This document shows positions 56,725 to 64,000 of a DNA stretch of 64,000 bases, in pieces (positions within the stretch are counted from its first letter, which is position 1; the number at the start of each line of letters is the position of its first letter). The notes under the pieces are model-generated. The model made no database searches, had not been told where the DNA came from, and was given only the letters and a program-made list of their open reading frames with translations. The translations under genes were made by a program, and so were the position numbers. This DNA is from Albidovulum sp. (lineage in GTDB: Bacteria; Pseudomonadota; Alphaproteobacteria; Rhodobacterales; Rhodobacteraceae): positions 80,766 to 144,765 of the forward strand of contig JAPPFL010000012.1 in the NCBI GenBank assembly GCA_028823855.1, read 5' to 3'.

Positions 56725-57809
56725 CAGTCGCGATCCCTCGTTAGGTAGCGCTGGAAAAGCGAAATCGCCAGCACGAACAAGAAAAGCAGCACGGAAATCG
56801 CAGATCCGCCGGCGATATCTTGTTTTTCGTATCCCCGAACAACGGCCTGGAAGACGAGGCTCTGCGTCGAGTCCAGAGGTCCTCCGCGCGTCATCACTTG
56901 GACTTGGGGATACAATGTAAACGCTTGCATCGTGATGATGACCATGACCAGAATAGCCGTATTCCGGAGACCGGGCCACGTTACGTAGCGAAACGTCTGC
57001 CATCCGGTCGCGCCTTCTATTCGCGCGACTTCGTAAAGCGGCTGCGGAATCGTCTGCAGACCGGAAAGCCAGATCACCATGTGGAACCCGACTCCCTGCC
57101 AGACCGACATCGCCATAATGGCGGGCAAGGCAGTCGACGTATTGCCTAGCCAGCTGATCGGTTCGATAGCCCCGAAGCTGAAAATGCCCAGCAACGAATT
57201 CAATATTCCGTTCTGCCCGTCGTAAATGAACCGCCACAGCATGGCGACGACGACCATCGATATGACGACCGGCGCAAAGTAGATCGTTCGGAAAACGTTT
57301 ATCCCCCTAAGCGGCCGGTTGATGAGAAGAGCCAGAATAAGCGCGAGGCCGGACTGCACCGGAGCTACCACCGCTACGAATAAAACCGTGTTTTTCAAAG
57401 CCTTTATAAAGACGAGATCTTTGGCAAGAACGACAAGCTGGCGGTCGCCGGGCAAGTCGATCCGAAACCACTCTCGCATGCGATTCAGCCGAGGATAGTC
57501 CGGATTTCCGCGCGTAAAACTGCGAATTCGCGGGTATTCGGGCTCTCCTCCCTTCAGCCTTACCTCGCCGTTCTCGTCCCTGAGCGGATCGAGAGTCAGC
57601 AAGCCGACGCCGAGAAGCCGCTCGAAATTCCGGAGACCGACGAATTCAGCGGGGTTCGGTGAAATCAGGCGCTGGTTCGTTAGCGATAGCCCGAAAGCCA
57701 TGAAGAACGGCGTAATTAGGAATGCGAAAATTAGTAGGCAAGCGGGCAGCGCCATTGCCCATCCCGCGCGATTCTGGCGCCTGCGAGCAGCAAGCTGTTC
57801 CGCATTCAT
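56724..57809 (-). CDS. Sugar ABC transporter permease (MalF-type)
   Basis: 361 residues, six core membrane segments with a long loop after the first (about residues 55-130, rich in charged and aromatic residues). The EAA motif is YEVARIEGATGWQTFRYVTW. The loop may be periplasmic, as in MalF. It overlaps the MalG-type gene by one base. Confidence 0.93.
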   Translation of the reverse strand: MNAEQLAARRRQNRAGWAMALPACLLIFAFLITPFFMAFGLSLTNQRLISPNPAEFVGLRNFERLLGVGLLTLDPLRDENGEVRLKGGEPEYPRIRSFTRGNPDYPRLNRMREWFRIDLPGDRQLVVLAKDLVFIKALKNTVLFVAVVAPVQSGLALILALLINRPLRGINVFRTIYFAPVVISMVVVAMLWRFIYDGQNGILNSLLGIFSFGAIEPISWLGNTSTALPAIMAMSVWQGVGFHMVIWLSGLQTIPQPLYEVARIEGATGWQTFRYVTWPGLRNTAILVMVIITMQAFTLYPQVQVMTRGGPLDSTQSLVFQAVVRGYEKQDIAGGSAISVLLFLFVLAISLFQRYLTRDRD

Positions 57810-57893
57810 TCTCGGTCCCGCCGCAACCGTGCCGCCTGGCGGCCAAGAGCCGCCAGGAAGATTTTCGGACTAGCGCACTTGGCGCCGCCGGAG

Positions 57894-59150
57894 CTACATA
57901 TAGCCTCCGTTGTTTTCGATATCGGCATCGATTTCGTCGGCGGCTTGGTCCAGAGTATCCGCGACATCGGCACCGTTGGCTATATCCGCCATCGCCTTTT
58001 CGAATACTTTGCCTCCGACGATGTACGCAGGCGTAACAGCGCGCAGCGTCGCCTGCCTGTTCGAAAGCTCGAAAAATACTTCAAGCGGACCGCCGGGGCT
58101 GTATTTTTCAGACATCGCGGCAGAGCCCGCTGTCGGAGGTATCAGGCCGATGCCGTCGGAAAACGCCGCCAAATACTTGTCCTGAATGGCGAATTCGATA
58201 AATGCGCTCGCACCGTCCTTGTTTTCGGAGCTGGAAGAAATTCCGAACTGCCAGCTCGCGGCGCCGATCTTCGGACCGTCGCCAAAATCCGGAGCCGGAA
58301 GGAAAAGCATATCGTCGCCGAATTCTTCGATAGCGGGAACGGCCGCCCAGTTGCCGTTCCATTGAAGGGCGTACTTTCCGTCAAGGAATCCGGTTTCGCG
58401 ATCGGCTCCGTCCTGATCCGTTCCCGGAACGAGACTGCGCGCGAAAAGCGATTGCCACCATTCGCCAAACGCCATTCCCGCCTCGCCATTCAGAGCGCCG
58501 TCGGCCATGTTGGCGGAAACGTCGATGATATCGCCGCCATGACTCTGGAGGAATGGTCCGAAAGCGTAGGGATACCATTCGCCCGTCCAGGCCATGCCGA
58601 GGTCAAAGGCGTATTCGAACTGCCCGGTCGCCGCCAGTTTCTCAAGAACCGCGTCGAACTCCTCGCCGGTCCAGGGATCGTCCAGCGTCGGAACGCGTAT
58701 ATCGTTTGCTTCCAAAACCGATCTGCGGGCGTAGATCGCGCAAGCCGCGTCCCAGAGGCCGATCGCATAGACCTCGCCGGTCCACCGCCCGATAGCGCCC
58801 GGAAGAAAGCCGCTGATTTTTTCGTCGTCAATCGTCAAAGGCGACATATATCCCGCCCAGGCCCAGTTCGGCAAGATCGGGCCGTCCACGTCGATAATGT
58901 CGGGCAGGTTGCCCGCGAGCGCGGCCGCGGTGATCGACTCGTTGTAGGAAGCCTGCGGAAATGATTCCAGTTCGACGACCCAGTCCGACTGGCTCGAATT
59001 GAAGTCGGCGATGATATTTCCCAAGAGCTCGCTTTCCAATTGGTTGCCGGCGCCGTGATACCACATGCTAAGCTTGGTCTGCGCGTTCGCGACGCCGACC
59101 ATGGCGCCCGCCGCCAATGCGGCGGCAATAAGCGTTCCGATTTCTCGCAT
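57894..59150 (-). CDS. Sugar ABC transporter extracellular solute-binding protein
   Basis: 418 residues with a signal peptide (MREIGTLIAAALAAGAMVGV, cut after ANA). The mature start QTKLSMWYHGAGNQLESELL and the Trp-rich lobes (WTGEWYPYAFGPF, LQWNGNWAAVPAI) are typical of family-1 sugar-binding proteins. GGAGAG precedes the ATG. It is the first gene of the importer operon and is divergent from the LacI regulator. Confidence 0.93.
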   Translation of the reverse strand: MREIGTLIAAALAAGAMVGVANAQTKLSMWYHGAGNQLESELLGNIIADFNSSQSDWVVELESFPQASYNESITAAALAGNLPDIIDVDGPILPNWAWAGYMSPLTIDDEKISGFLPGAIGRWTGEVYAIGLWDAACAIYARRSVLEANDIRVPTLDDPWTGEEFDAVLEKLAATGQFEYAFDLGMAWTGEWYPYAFGPFLQSHGGDIIDVSANMADGALNGEAGMAFGEWWQSLFARSLVPGTDQDGADRETGFLDGKYALQWNGNWAAVPAIEEFGDDMLFLPAPDFGDGPKIGAASWQFGISSSSENKDGASAFIEFAIQDKYLAAFSDGIGLIPPTAGSAAMSEKYSPGGPLEVFFELSNRQATLRAVTPAYIVGGKVFEKAMADIANGADVADTLDQAADEIDADIENNGGYM

Positions 59151-59316
59151 TTCACTCTCCTATTCGAGCGGCCCGGCTCCGAATTGCTCCGGCGAGCCGC
59201 TATTTCTTTCCCAAAGGTATTGACAGAAATTCGCAAATTATGTCAACGTTGTCAAACTTTTCTTTGTAGCGCGGAGCCTCAGGCCGTAGCGAAATCCGAC
59301 TCCAGGCATCCAGGCA
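59151..59316. promoter_or_regulatory. Divergent control region with candidate LacI operator
   Basis: The 166-bp gap between the binding protein and the regulator holds TTGACA-N15-TGTCAA and, overlapping its end, CAACGTTG, an 8-bp palindrome centred on CG as LacI-family operators usually are. TTGACA in both orientations could serve as -35 elements. Regulation of the importer by the adjacent LacI protein is inferred from this layout. Confidence 0.45.
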
Positions 59317-60420
59317 ATGAAAGGCGGCTCATTTGTGTCCAGCAAGGCAGTGACGATTGAGGAGGTGGCCCGCAGATCGGGCGTTTCTTCCAAAACTGTT
59401 AGCAGAGTGTTGAACCGCGAGCCGGTCGTCCGCCCGGAAACGCGCGAAAAGGTAGCTCTAGCCATTAAGGAACTTGGATACCGGCCGCATCCGGGCGCGA
59501 GAATCATGCGCGGGCGCCGATCCGGGACAATCGGCATGATAACGAGCGCAATTTCCGATGCCGGCGAACCGGCAAGCGAATCCGGACTGTCTTCGATTCA
59601 CATAGCAAGGGGAGTGCAGCAGGTTTGCCGAGAGAAAGGCTTCACGCTCATGATCGCGGATTCCAAAGGGAAGACCGATGAAATCCGGCAGTTAACCGAG
59701 ATTTTCGAGAACCATCGAGTGGAAGGCATAATTTTCGCCGCCGACCACCACAAGCAAGTCGAATTCAATTTGCCCTCCGGCACGCGAGCGGTTTTGGCGA
59801 ACTGCTTCGGCGAACCTGACACTGCCGCTGTCGTTCCCGACGACGTCATGGGGCAACGCCTGGCTGCGGAGCACCTGCTCGGAAAGGGTCACCGCAAAAT
59901 CGGTATGGTCGCGCTCAATCCGGAAGTACTGGCGACAGGGCTTCGCCGCGAAGGATACTTGGAGGCTTGCAAGGCCGCCGGACACGCTCAAGACCCCGCG
60001 TTTTACAGGACGGGCATCGATCCGAGCAGACCGGAGGGCAGGTTCGCCGCTCTCAAGAACGAAATAATTTCGCTTGTCGAATCGAGCGACGGACCGACCG
60101 CGATAATGTTCGGCAACGATCTTTTGGCGGTGCGGGCATGGCCTATTCTCGCGGCGACCGGAGTTAGAATTCCCCAAGATCTGTCGGTCATTGGCTTCGA
60201 CAATGACGAGAGGATTTGCGAAGCTCTGAACCCGCACCTAACCACGATTGCGCTTCCGTACTTCGAATTAGGAGTTCGAGCCGCGGAATTGCTCTTCCGG
60301 ATGGTTGAATACGGCGACAAGGTTACAGGCATTGAGAGAGTACCTTGCTATTTGGTTGAGCGAGACAGCACGGCCGGCCCGGCGAGCGACCGCGACAAAA
60401 TCGCGACAACCGGAATTTAA
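59317..60420 (+). CDS. LacI family transcriptional regulator
   Basis: 367 residues. The HTH VTIEEVARRSGVSSKTVSRV (about 12-31) is followed by the LacI hinge and a periplasmic-binding-type sensor domain (GTIGMITSAISD, RVEGIIFAADHH, GHRKIGMVALNP, LSVIGFDNDERICEALNPHL). It is divergent from the ABC importer and followed within 14 bases by the glycosidase, so it probably controls both. The inducer is unknown, likely an oligosaccharide or its breakdown product. Confidence 0.93.
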   Translation: MKGGSFVSSKAVTIEEVARRSGVSSKTVSRVLNREPVVRPETREKVALAIKELGYRPHPGARIMRGRRSGTIGMITSAISDAGEPASESGLSSIHIARGVQQVCREKGFTLMIADSKGKTDEIRQLTEIFENHRVEGIIFAADHHKQVEFNLPSGTRAVLANCFGEPDTAAVVPDDVMGQRLAAEHLLGKGHRKIGMVALNPEVLATGLRREGYLEACKAAGHAQDPAFYRTGIDPSRPEGRFAALKNEIISLVESSDGPTAIMFGNDLLAVRAWPILAATGVRIPQDLSVIGFDNDERICEALNPHLTTIALPYFELGVRAAELLFRMVEYGDKVTGIERVPCYLVERDSTAGPASDRDKIATTGI

Positions 60421-60434
60421 AGGACGCATCGAGC

Positions 60435-61421
60435 ATGCTTGCACTCAAGGACAAATGGATCTGGGATTTCTGGCTGGCGAGAAGGAACGGGCTATGGCAC
60501 ATTTTTTTCCTCCAGGCTCCAAATACCCTAGGCGATCCGGAACTCAGGCACTGGAACGTATCGCAAGGCCACGCCGTATCCGAAGATCTGGTCAACTGGA
60601 AATATCTCGGCGTCTGCTTCGGTCCCAGCGCTACGGAGAGCTGGGACGACTACACGACCTGGACGGGGTCGGTTGTGCAAAACGGCAAAGACGACTGGCA
60701 TTTGTTCTATACGGGAACGAGCAAGCGCGAACGCGGGTTGAAGCAGCGCATCGGGCACGCAACTAGCACGGACCTCCACAATTGGCGCCGAGTCGGCGAC
60801 GGCCTGGCATTGGATCTAGATCCGGAACTCTATGAGGAATTCGAAGAAGGCAGGTGGCATGATCGAGCGATGCGCGATCCCTGGGTCATGCGGGATCCAG
60901 AAGGGGAAGGCTGGCTAATGTTCTTCACGGCCAGAGTCGCGGGCCACGCGGAAAGCAACGAAGGCGGCGCGATCGGACTCGCGGAATCCAGCGATCTTGA
61001 AAATTGGACGATTTGCGAGCCGATTTTTACCGGCAGCTTCGGACAGCTGGAAGTTCCGCAGGTGTTCAGCCTTAGGGGCAAGTGGTACTGCCTCTTCTGC
61101 ACTCATAGCTACGATTGGGCGCAAACCTACCGGAGAAGCTACGGCGCGCCATCCGTTACGGGCACGCATTATTTGATTGGCGATTCATGCCGCGGTCCCT
61201 GGAAGCTGGCGGGAGGAAAATTTCTTGATGGGCAGGAACCGGCGAAAAGATATGCCGGAAAAGTTGTGCAGCGCGGAGGAAAGCTCTACTTTCTCGGCTT
61301 TCTCGATCGGAACGTCGAAGGAGGCTTCGTAGGAGCGGTCAGCGATCCCATACCGGTCGAGTGCGACGAAGAGGGAAGACTGGAACTTGTCCGAGCTACC
61401 GAAATAGTAGCGGGAAATTAA
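60435..61421 (+). CDS. GH32/GH68-like (beta-fructosidase superfamily) glycoside hydrolase
   Basis: 328 residues; five-bladed propeller type. The three clan motifs are visible: WIWDFW (nucleophile Asp11), MRDP (Asp148) and QLEVPQ (acid/base Glu206 in place of the usual ECP). GH43-like proteins share this layout, so the assignment to GH32/GH68 rather than GH43 is moderate. There is no signal peptide, so imported oligosaccharide would be cleaved in the cytoplasm. AAAGGA lies upstream. Fructoside hydrolysis is inference. Confidence 0.78.
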   Translation: MLALKDKWIWDFWLARRNGLWHIFFLQAPNTLGDPELRHWNVSQGHAVSEDLVNWKYLGVCFGPSATESWDDYTTWTGSVVQNGKDDWHLFYTGTSKRERGLKQRIGHATSTDLHNWRRVGDGLALDLDPELYEEFEEGRWHDRAMRDPWVMRDPEGEGWLMFFTARVAGHAESNEGGAIGLAESSDLENWTICEPIFTGSFGQLEVPQVFSLRGKWYCLFCTHSYDWAQTYRRSYGAPSVTGTHYLIGDSCRGPWKLAGGKFLDGQEPAKRYAGKVVQRGGKLYFLGFLDRNVEGGFVGAVSDPIPVECDEEGRLELVRATEIVAGN

Positions 61422-61637
61422 ACCCAGCAGTGCCGAACTCGACAGAAATTGAATGCCGCGCTAGATTTGAAACTACCTTGCCGAACACGCGAAATAATTC
61501 CGCCAATATTGTACGCCGCGCCAAAATGGCAAAACAATTGGAATCGGCTTTGCATATTCCCGTATTGCCGCCAGGATTGGAACAAGCGAACGCAAAGTTC
61601 CAGAGAGTTCATACAATCGAAATAGCTTGATGCCCCA

Positions 61638-62405
61638 ATGAACGCGAAAGTTGCAATTGTGACCGGCGGATTGAGCGGAATAGGGTTGGCCGCCGCCAAA
61701 GAACTTGTCCGGCGCGGTCACAGGGTCGCCGTCGGATCCAGGTCGGGCGCCGATAGTAAACGCCGGGAATGCGTTGAAGCAGTTCTCGAGGCTAAGGGAA
61801 TTGCCCTAGAGCTGGATGTTGGAAGCCAGGAATCCGTGGACCGGTTCGTTGCCGAGACCCGGGACAGGCTGGGCACGCCATTGATTCTCGTGAACGCCGC
61901 GGGGATTTTCCGAGAGGGATTCCTTGCAGACCATTCCGACCCGGCGTGGTTCGATCAGATCGACATCAATCTAAGCGGTCCTTTCCGAATGATTCGCGCC
62001 GTCTTTCCTTCGATGGCGAGTGCCGGATTCGGCCGCATCGTCAACATAGCGTCGACAGCCGCCGCGAAAGGGGCGAGCGGCTATGCCGCATATTGCGCGT
62101 CGAAAGCGGGACTCGTCGGACTCGGCCTCGCAGTTAGCCAGGAGGGCGCGCCTAACAACGTGTGCTGCATCTCGATCAGCCCGACCTGGGTCGAAACTCC
62201 GATGATGGATGCCGCCGTGCTGCGCCGGGCGAAGGCAGGTGGCAAAGACACTGAGTCGGCGAGGATCGACATCGAAAACTCAAACCCGCAAAACCGCATC
62301 GTGCAGCCTAGCGAAATCGCTTCCATTATCGGATACTTCTGCACCGACGCCCCTCGGGCTCTCACCAATATCGATATTCAGGTCAATGCCGGCGCGGACT
62401 GGTAG
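61638..62405 (+). CDS. SDR family oxidoreductase
   Basis: 255 residues: TGGLSGIGLAAAKEL binds NAD(P), NAAGIF is the structural Asn motif, NIASTAAAKGASGYAAYCAS-K supplies Ser and the YCASK pair, and ISPTWVETPMM and NAGADW close the family pattern. Full length and intact. Located 216 bases after the glycosidase on the same strand, it may oxidise or reduce a product of the imported sugar. Confidence 0.92.
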   Translation: MNAKVAIVTGGLSGIGLAAAKELVRRGHRVAVGSRSGADSKRRECVEAVLEAKGIALELDVGSQESVDRFVAETRDRLGTPLILVNAAGIFREGFLADHSDPAWFDQIDINLSGPFRMIRAVFPSMASAGFGRIVNIASTAAAKGASGYAAYCASKAGLVGLGLAVSQEGAPNNVCCISISPTWVETPMMDAAVLRRAKAGGKDTESARIDIENSNPQNRIVQPSEIASIIGYFCTDAPRALTNIDIQVNAGADW

Positions 62406-62586
62406 CTCCAAGCCACACCGCCGGCAAATTTGGCGATGAACCTCAGACTCGCGCCTGTCGCTAGTTCATTAGCGTAGCCTGAAACGAAACGGATCGCCCC
62501 GCTTTGCGAACTGGAACTGCGGAAATCAGGACGCTGTAGACGCATTTGATGCCGCCGATTCTCCCGAGGCGAAGGACCTCGAATTC

Positions 62587-63936
62587 ATGATGATGAGGGT
62601 GCCCGTCTACAATATAGATCCGCAAGAATTTTGGAACGACCCCTACCCTGAATTGAAATCGATGCGGGCCGAGTGCCCGGTAGCCTATGTGCCGCAACTC
62701 GTTGCGGTTCTGCCGACGCGGCGAAGCGACATATTCGAAAACGAAAAGTAGATCGAAATTTTTTCCTCGGTGCAGCCGGAAGGCCTGATGACAAGGCTTT
62801 GGGGAGGGAACTTGATGCGCAAGGACGGAGCGGCGCCTCGCCTCGCGGCGGTTCTCGGCGCGAGCCAACTCGCTGCATTGCCTGGAGCAGTACCAGTGCC
62901 CGCGGTCGCAGGATTTGCAGACCGCGACCAGCCGGCGGCACCGGCCGCAAAGGAATAGTCGTCCAGTCTCGCACGCCGATCTTCCCGGGAGCGGGGTGGA
63001 CCCGGACGAGCAAATGCCTGATAATGCGGGGGAGCTCGGCCCCCCGCGGCCGGCTTGTTCGGGTGCGGCGCCGGGTTTTTTTGATCATTGAGCCGGCGCC
63101 GCATCGCTCCTGTCTTCCATGCCCGCCTACCATCCCCGCCGGGGCGCGGCCACCCGAGGGCGGTCGCAGCGCCCGGAACCGCCTCGGCGGCAATGGGAGC
63201 CGGACAATGGGGAGGGAGAACGAGCAATCCCAGGCCCGGCCGGTCGCGGGACCTCCGCTCCCTCTCCGCGACCCGGACCCGTCAACCGGGTCGACGCGGG
63301 GCCCCAAACTACAAATCAGACTGAGAAAGGGCGGACGAGTTGGACGACGGGAGCGGACAATCCCGCAAAAACGCGGCGAATCGCCAGGATCCCGCGCTTT
63401 TAAACCGCCAACGACAGAAGGCGTCTGCCCGGGAAACTATCGAGGAGTATTCGCTGCTTTCCGTTCGGCCCAAAGCGGGAATTTCCATGGAGCAGACCGT
63501 TACGAATATCAATCTTGCGATGATTTTCGACGACGGAGCGAACTGGATGCAGGCATTCGAAGAATTCGCAAGGCGGATTTCGCCGATCGGAATGTCGCCT
63601 CGGCGAGCGGTCAAGCCGTAAGAACCGCGCGGCGCGCGACTCGAAGCCAAAGACCGTGTCCTTCTCATGTTCGGATCCGGGAATCGAGGCGAGCAGGTTT
63701 TCGAGAATTCGAATGTATTTGACGTATTGCGGGACAACGGTCCAGCGATTCCGTTCGGCGCCGGACCGCATTTTTTCGCCGGCGCCTGGGCATCGAGGCG
63801 CCTGGTGGAGGAAGTCGCCCTGCCCGCCCTATTCTCGCGCTTGCGCAATTTCAGACTCCGCAAGGATCGAGAAACGATTTTCGGCGGCCGGGACTTCCGG
63901 GGACCCTTGTCCGTTCAAGTCGAGTGGGGTGACTGA
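62587..63936 (+). pseudogene. Cytochrome P450, degenerate
   Basis: The N-terminal part MMMRVPVYNIDPQEFWNDPY and CPVAYVPQLVAVLPTRRSDI match a P450 head, with TAG at 62749 and QPEGLMTRLWGGNLMRKDGA just after. Foreign sequence fills about 62850-63340. The C-terminal part then reads EEFARRISPIGMSPRR (ExxR region lost or nearby), TAA at 63619, MFGSGNRGEQVFENSNVFDV and PFGAGPHFFAGAWASR. The haem-ligand Cys of FGxGxHxCxG is Phe (TTC at 63775). Relatives presumably act as monooxygenases; this copy cannot bind haem. Confidence 0.88.
62850..62990 (-). pseudogene. Zinc-ribbon (IS-associated) protein fragment inside the P450 relic
   Basis: The minus strand encodes CGRCRRLVAVCKSCDRGHWY then CSRQCSELARAENRREARRR, a Cys-rich motif found in short proteins that often lie beside insertion sequences. 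Only this block remains, embedded in the P450 pseudogene, and it marks a foreign segment there. Confidence 0.55.
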
Positions 63937-64000
63937 GCGGAATACCTTAGAGTTTGAATCATAAGTCATTGTTAATAAATCCTTTTTTATCAAGGACTTA

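Noticed and set aside
56725..57237. N-terminal extension of the MalG-type permease
   Set aside because: Shadow frame inside the MalF-type gene; the TGATG overlap at 56724 marks the true start.

Overview
The window looks like a chromosomal accessory region of a proteobacterium, most likely an alphaproteobacterium. The reasons are moderately high GC by eye, tripartite tricarboxylate (TTT) and TRAP transporters, abundant MmgE/PrpD and SDR enzymes, UgpC-type sugar ABC import and DUF993. I saw no rRNA, tRNA, CRISPR array or housekeeping block. The density of decayed genes and insertion-element debris would fit a host-associated or recently reduced lineage, but that is inference.

Layout. 1-2.5 kb: end of a sugar-catabolic operon (SDR, DUF993 aldolase-like protein, sugar-phosphate isomerase). 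2.7-8.1 kb: a complete 4.84-kb IS1595-type transposon (2964-7806) with 35-bp inverted ends and a perfect 8-bp target duplication, inserted into a dead tnpB gene. Its cargo is a DNA methyltransferase-HNH fusion (now broken), five small genes and one unknown protein. 8-16.5 kb: unknown genes, a long gene-poor stretch, a GH2 glycosidase, a lipoprotein S8 protease with a small partner lipoprotein, and outer-membrane-type proteins. 16.8-21.2 kb: a second IS1595-like half-element (small membrane protein, secreted protein, DUF3800 protein), then an 804-bp minimal element with its own 8-bp target duplication and a single HEPN-like gene. The two larger elements share an 89-bp leader ahead of different secreted-protein genes.

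19.4-39.8 kb is the metabolic core: a periplasmic-binding-fold protein without signal peptide, five MmgE/PrpD proteins, a four-domain rhodanese, an SDR lacking the catalytic Tyr, a complete TTT transporter, and TcuA/TcuB-like tricarballylate oxidation proteins. Together they suggest uptake and dehydration or oxidation of di/tricarboxylic acids. 41-44.5 kb: a TRAP transporter whose binding protein has an internal amber codon, followed by an enolase-superfamily relic fused to IS110 sequence. 44.5-50 kb is a graveyard of IS110, IS66, HTH-transposase, group II intron, serine-recombinase and IS21 remnants around a few unknown genes. 50.4-52.2 kb: a membrane-anchored glutamate-synthase-like FMN protein. 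52.8-53.5 kb: an IS630 relic. 54.8-62.4 kb: a sugar ABC importer, a divergent LacI regulator, a GH32/GH68-like enzyme and an SDR, i.e. a probable oligosaccharide or fructoside utilisation locus. 62.6-63.9 kb: a cytochrome P450 pseudogene that has lost its haem cysteine.

Family names come from recognising motifs by eye. No database search was run. Gene starts were adjusted to Shine-Dalgarno sites where visible.
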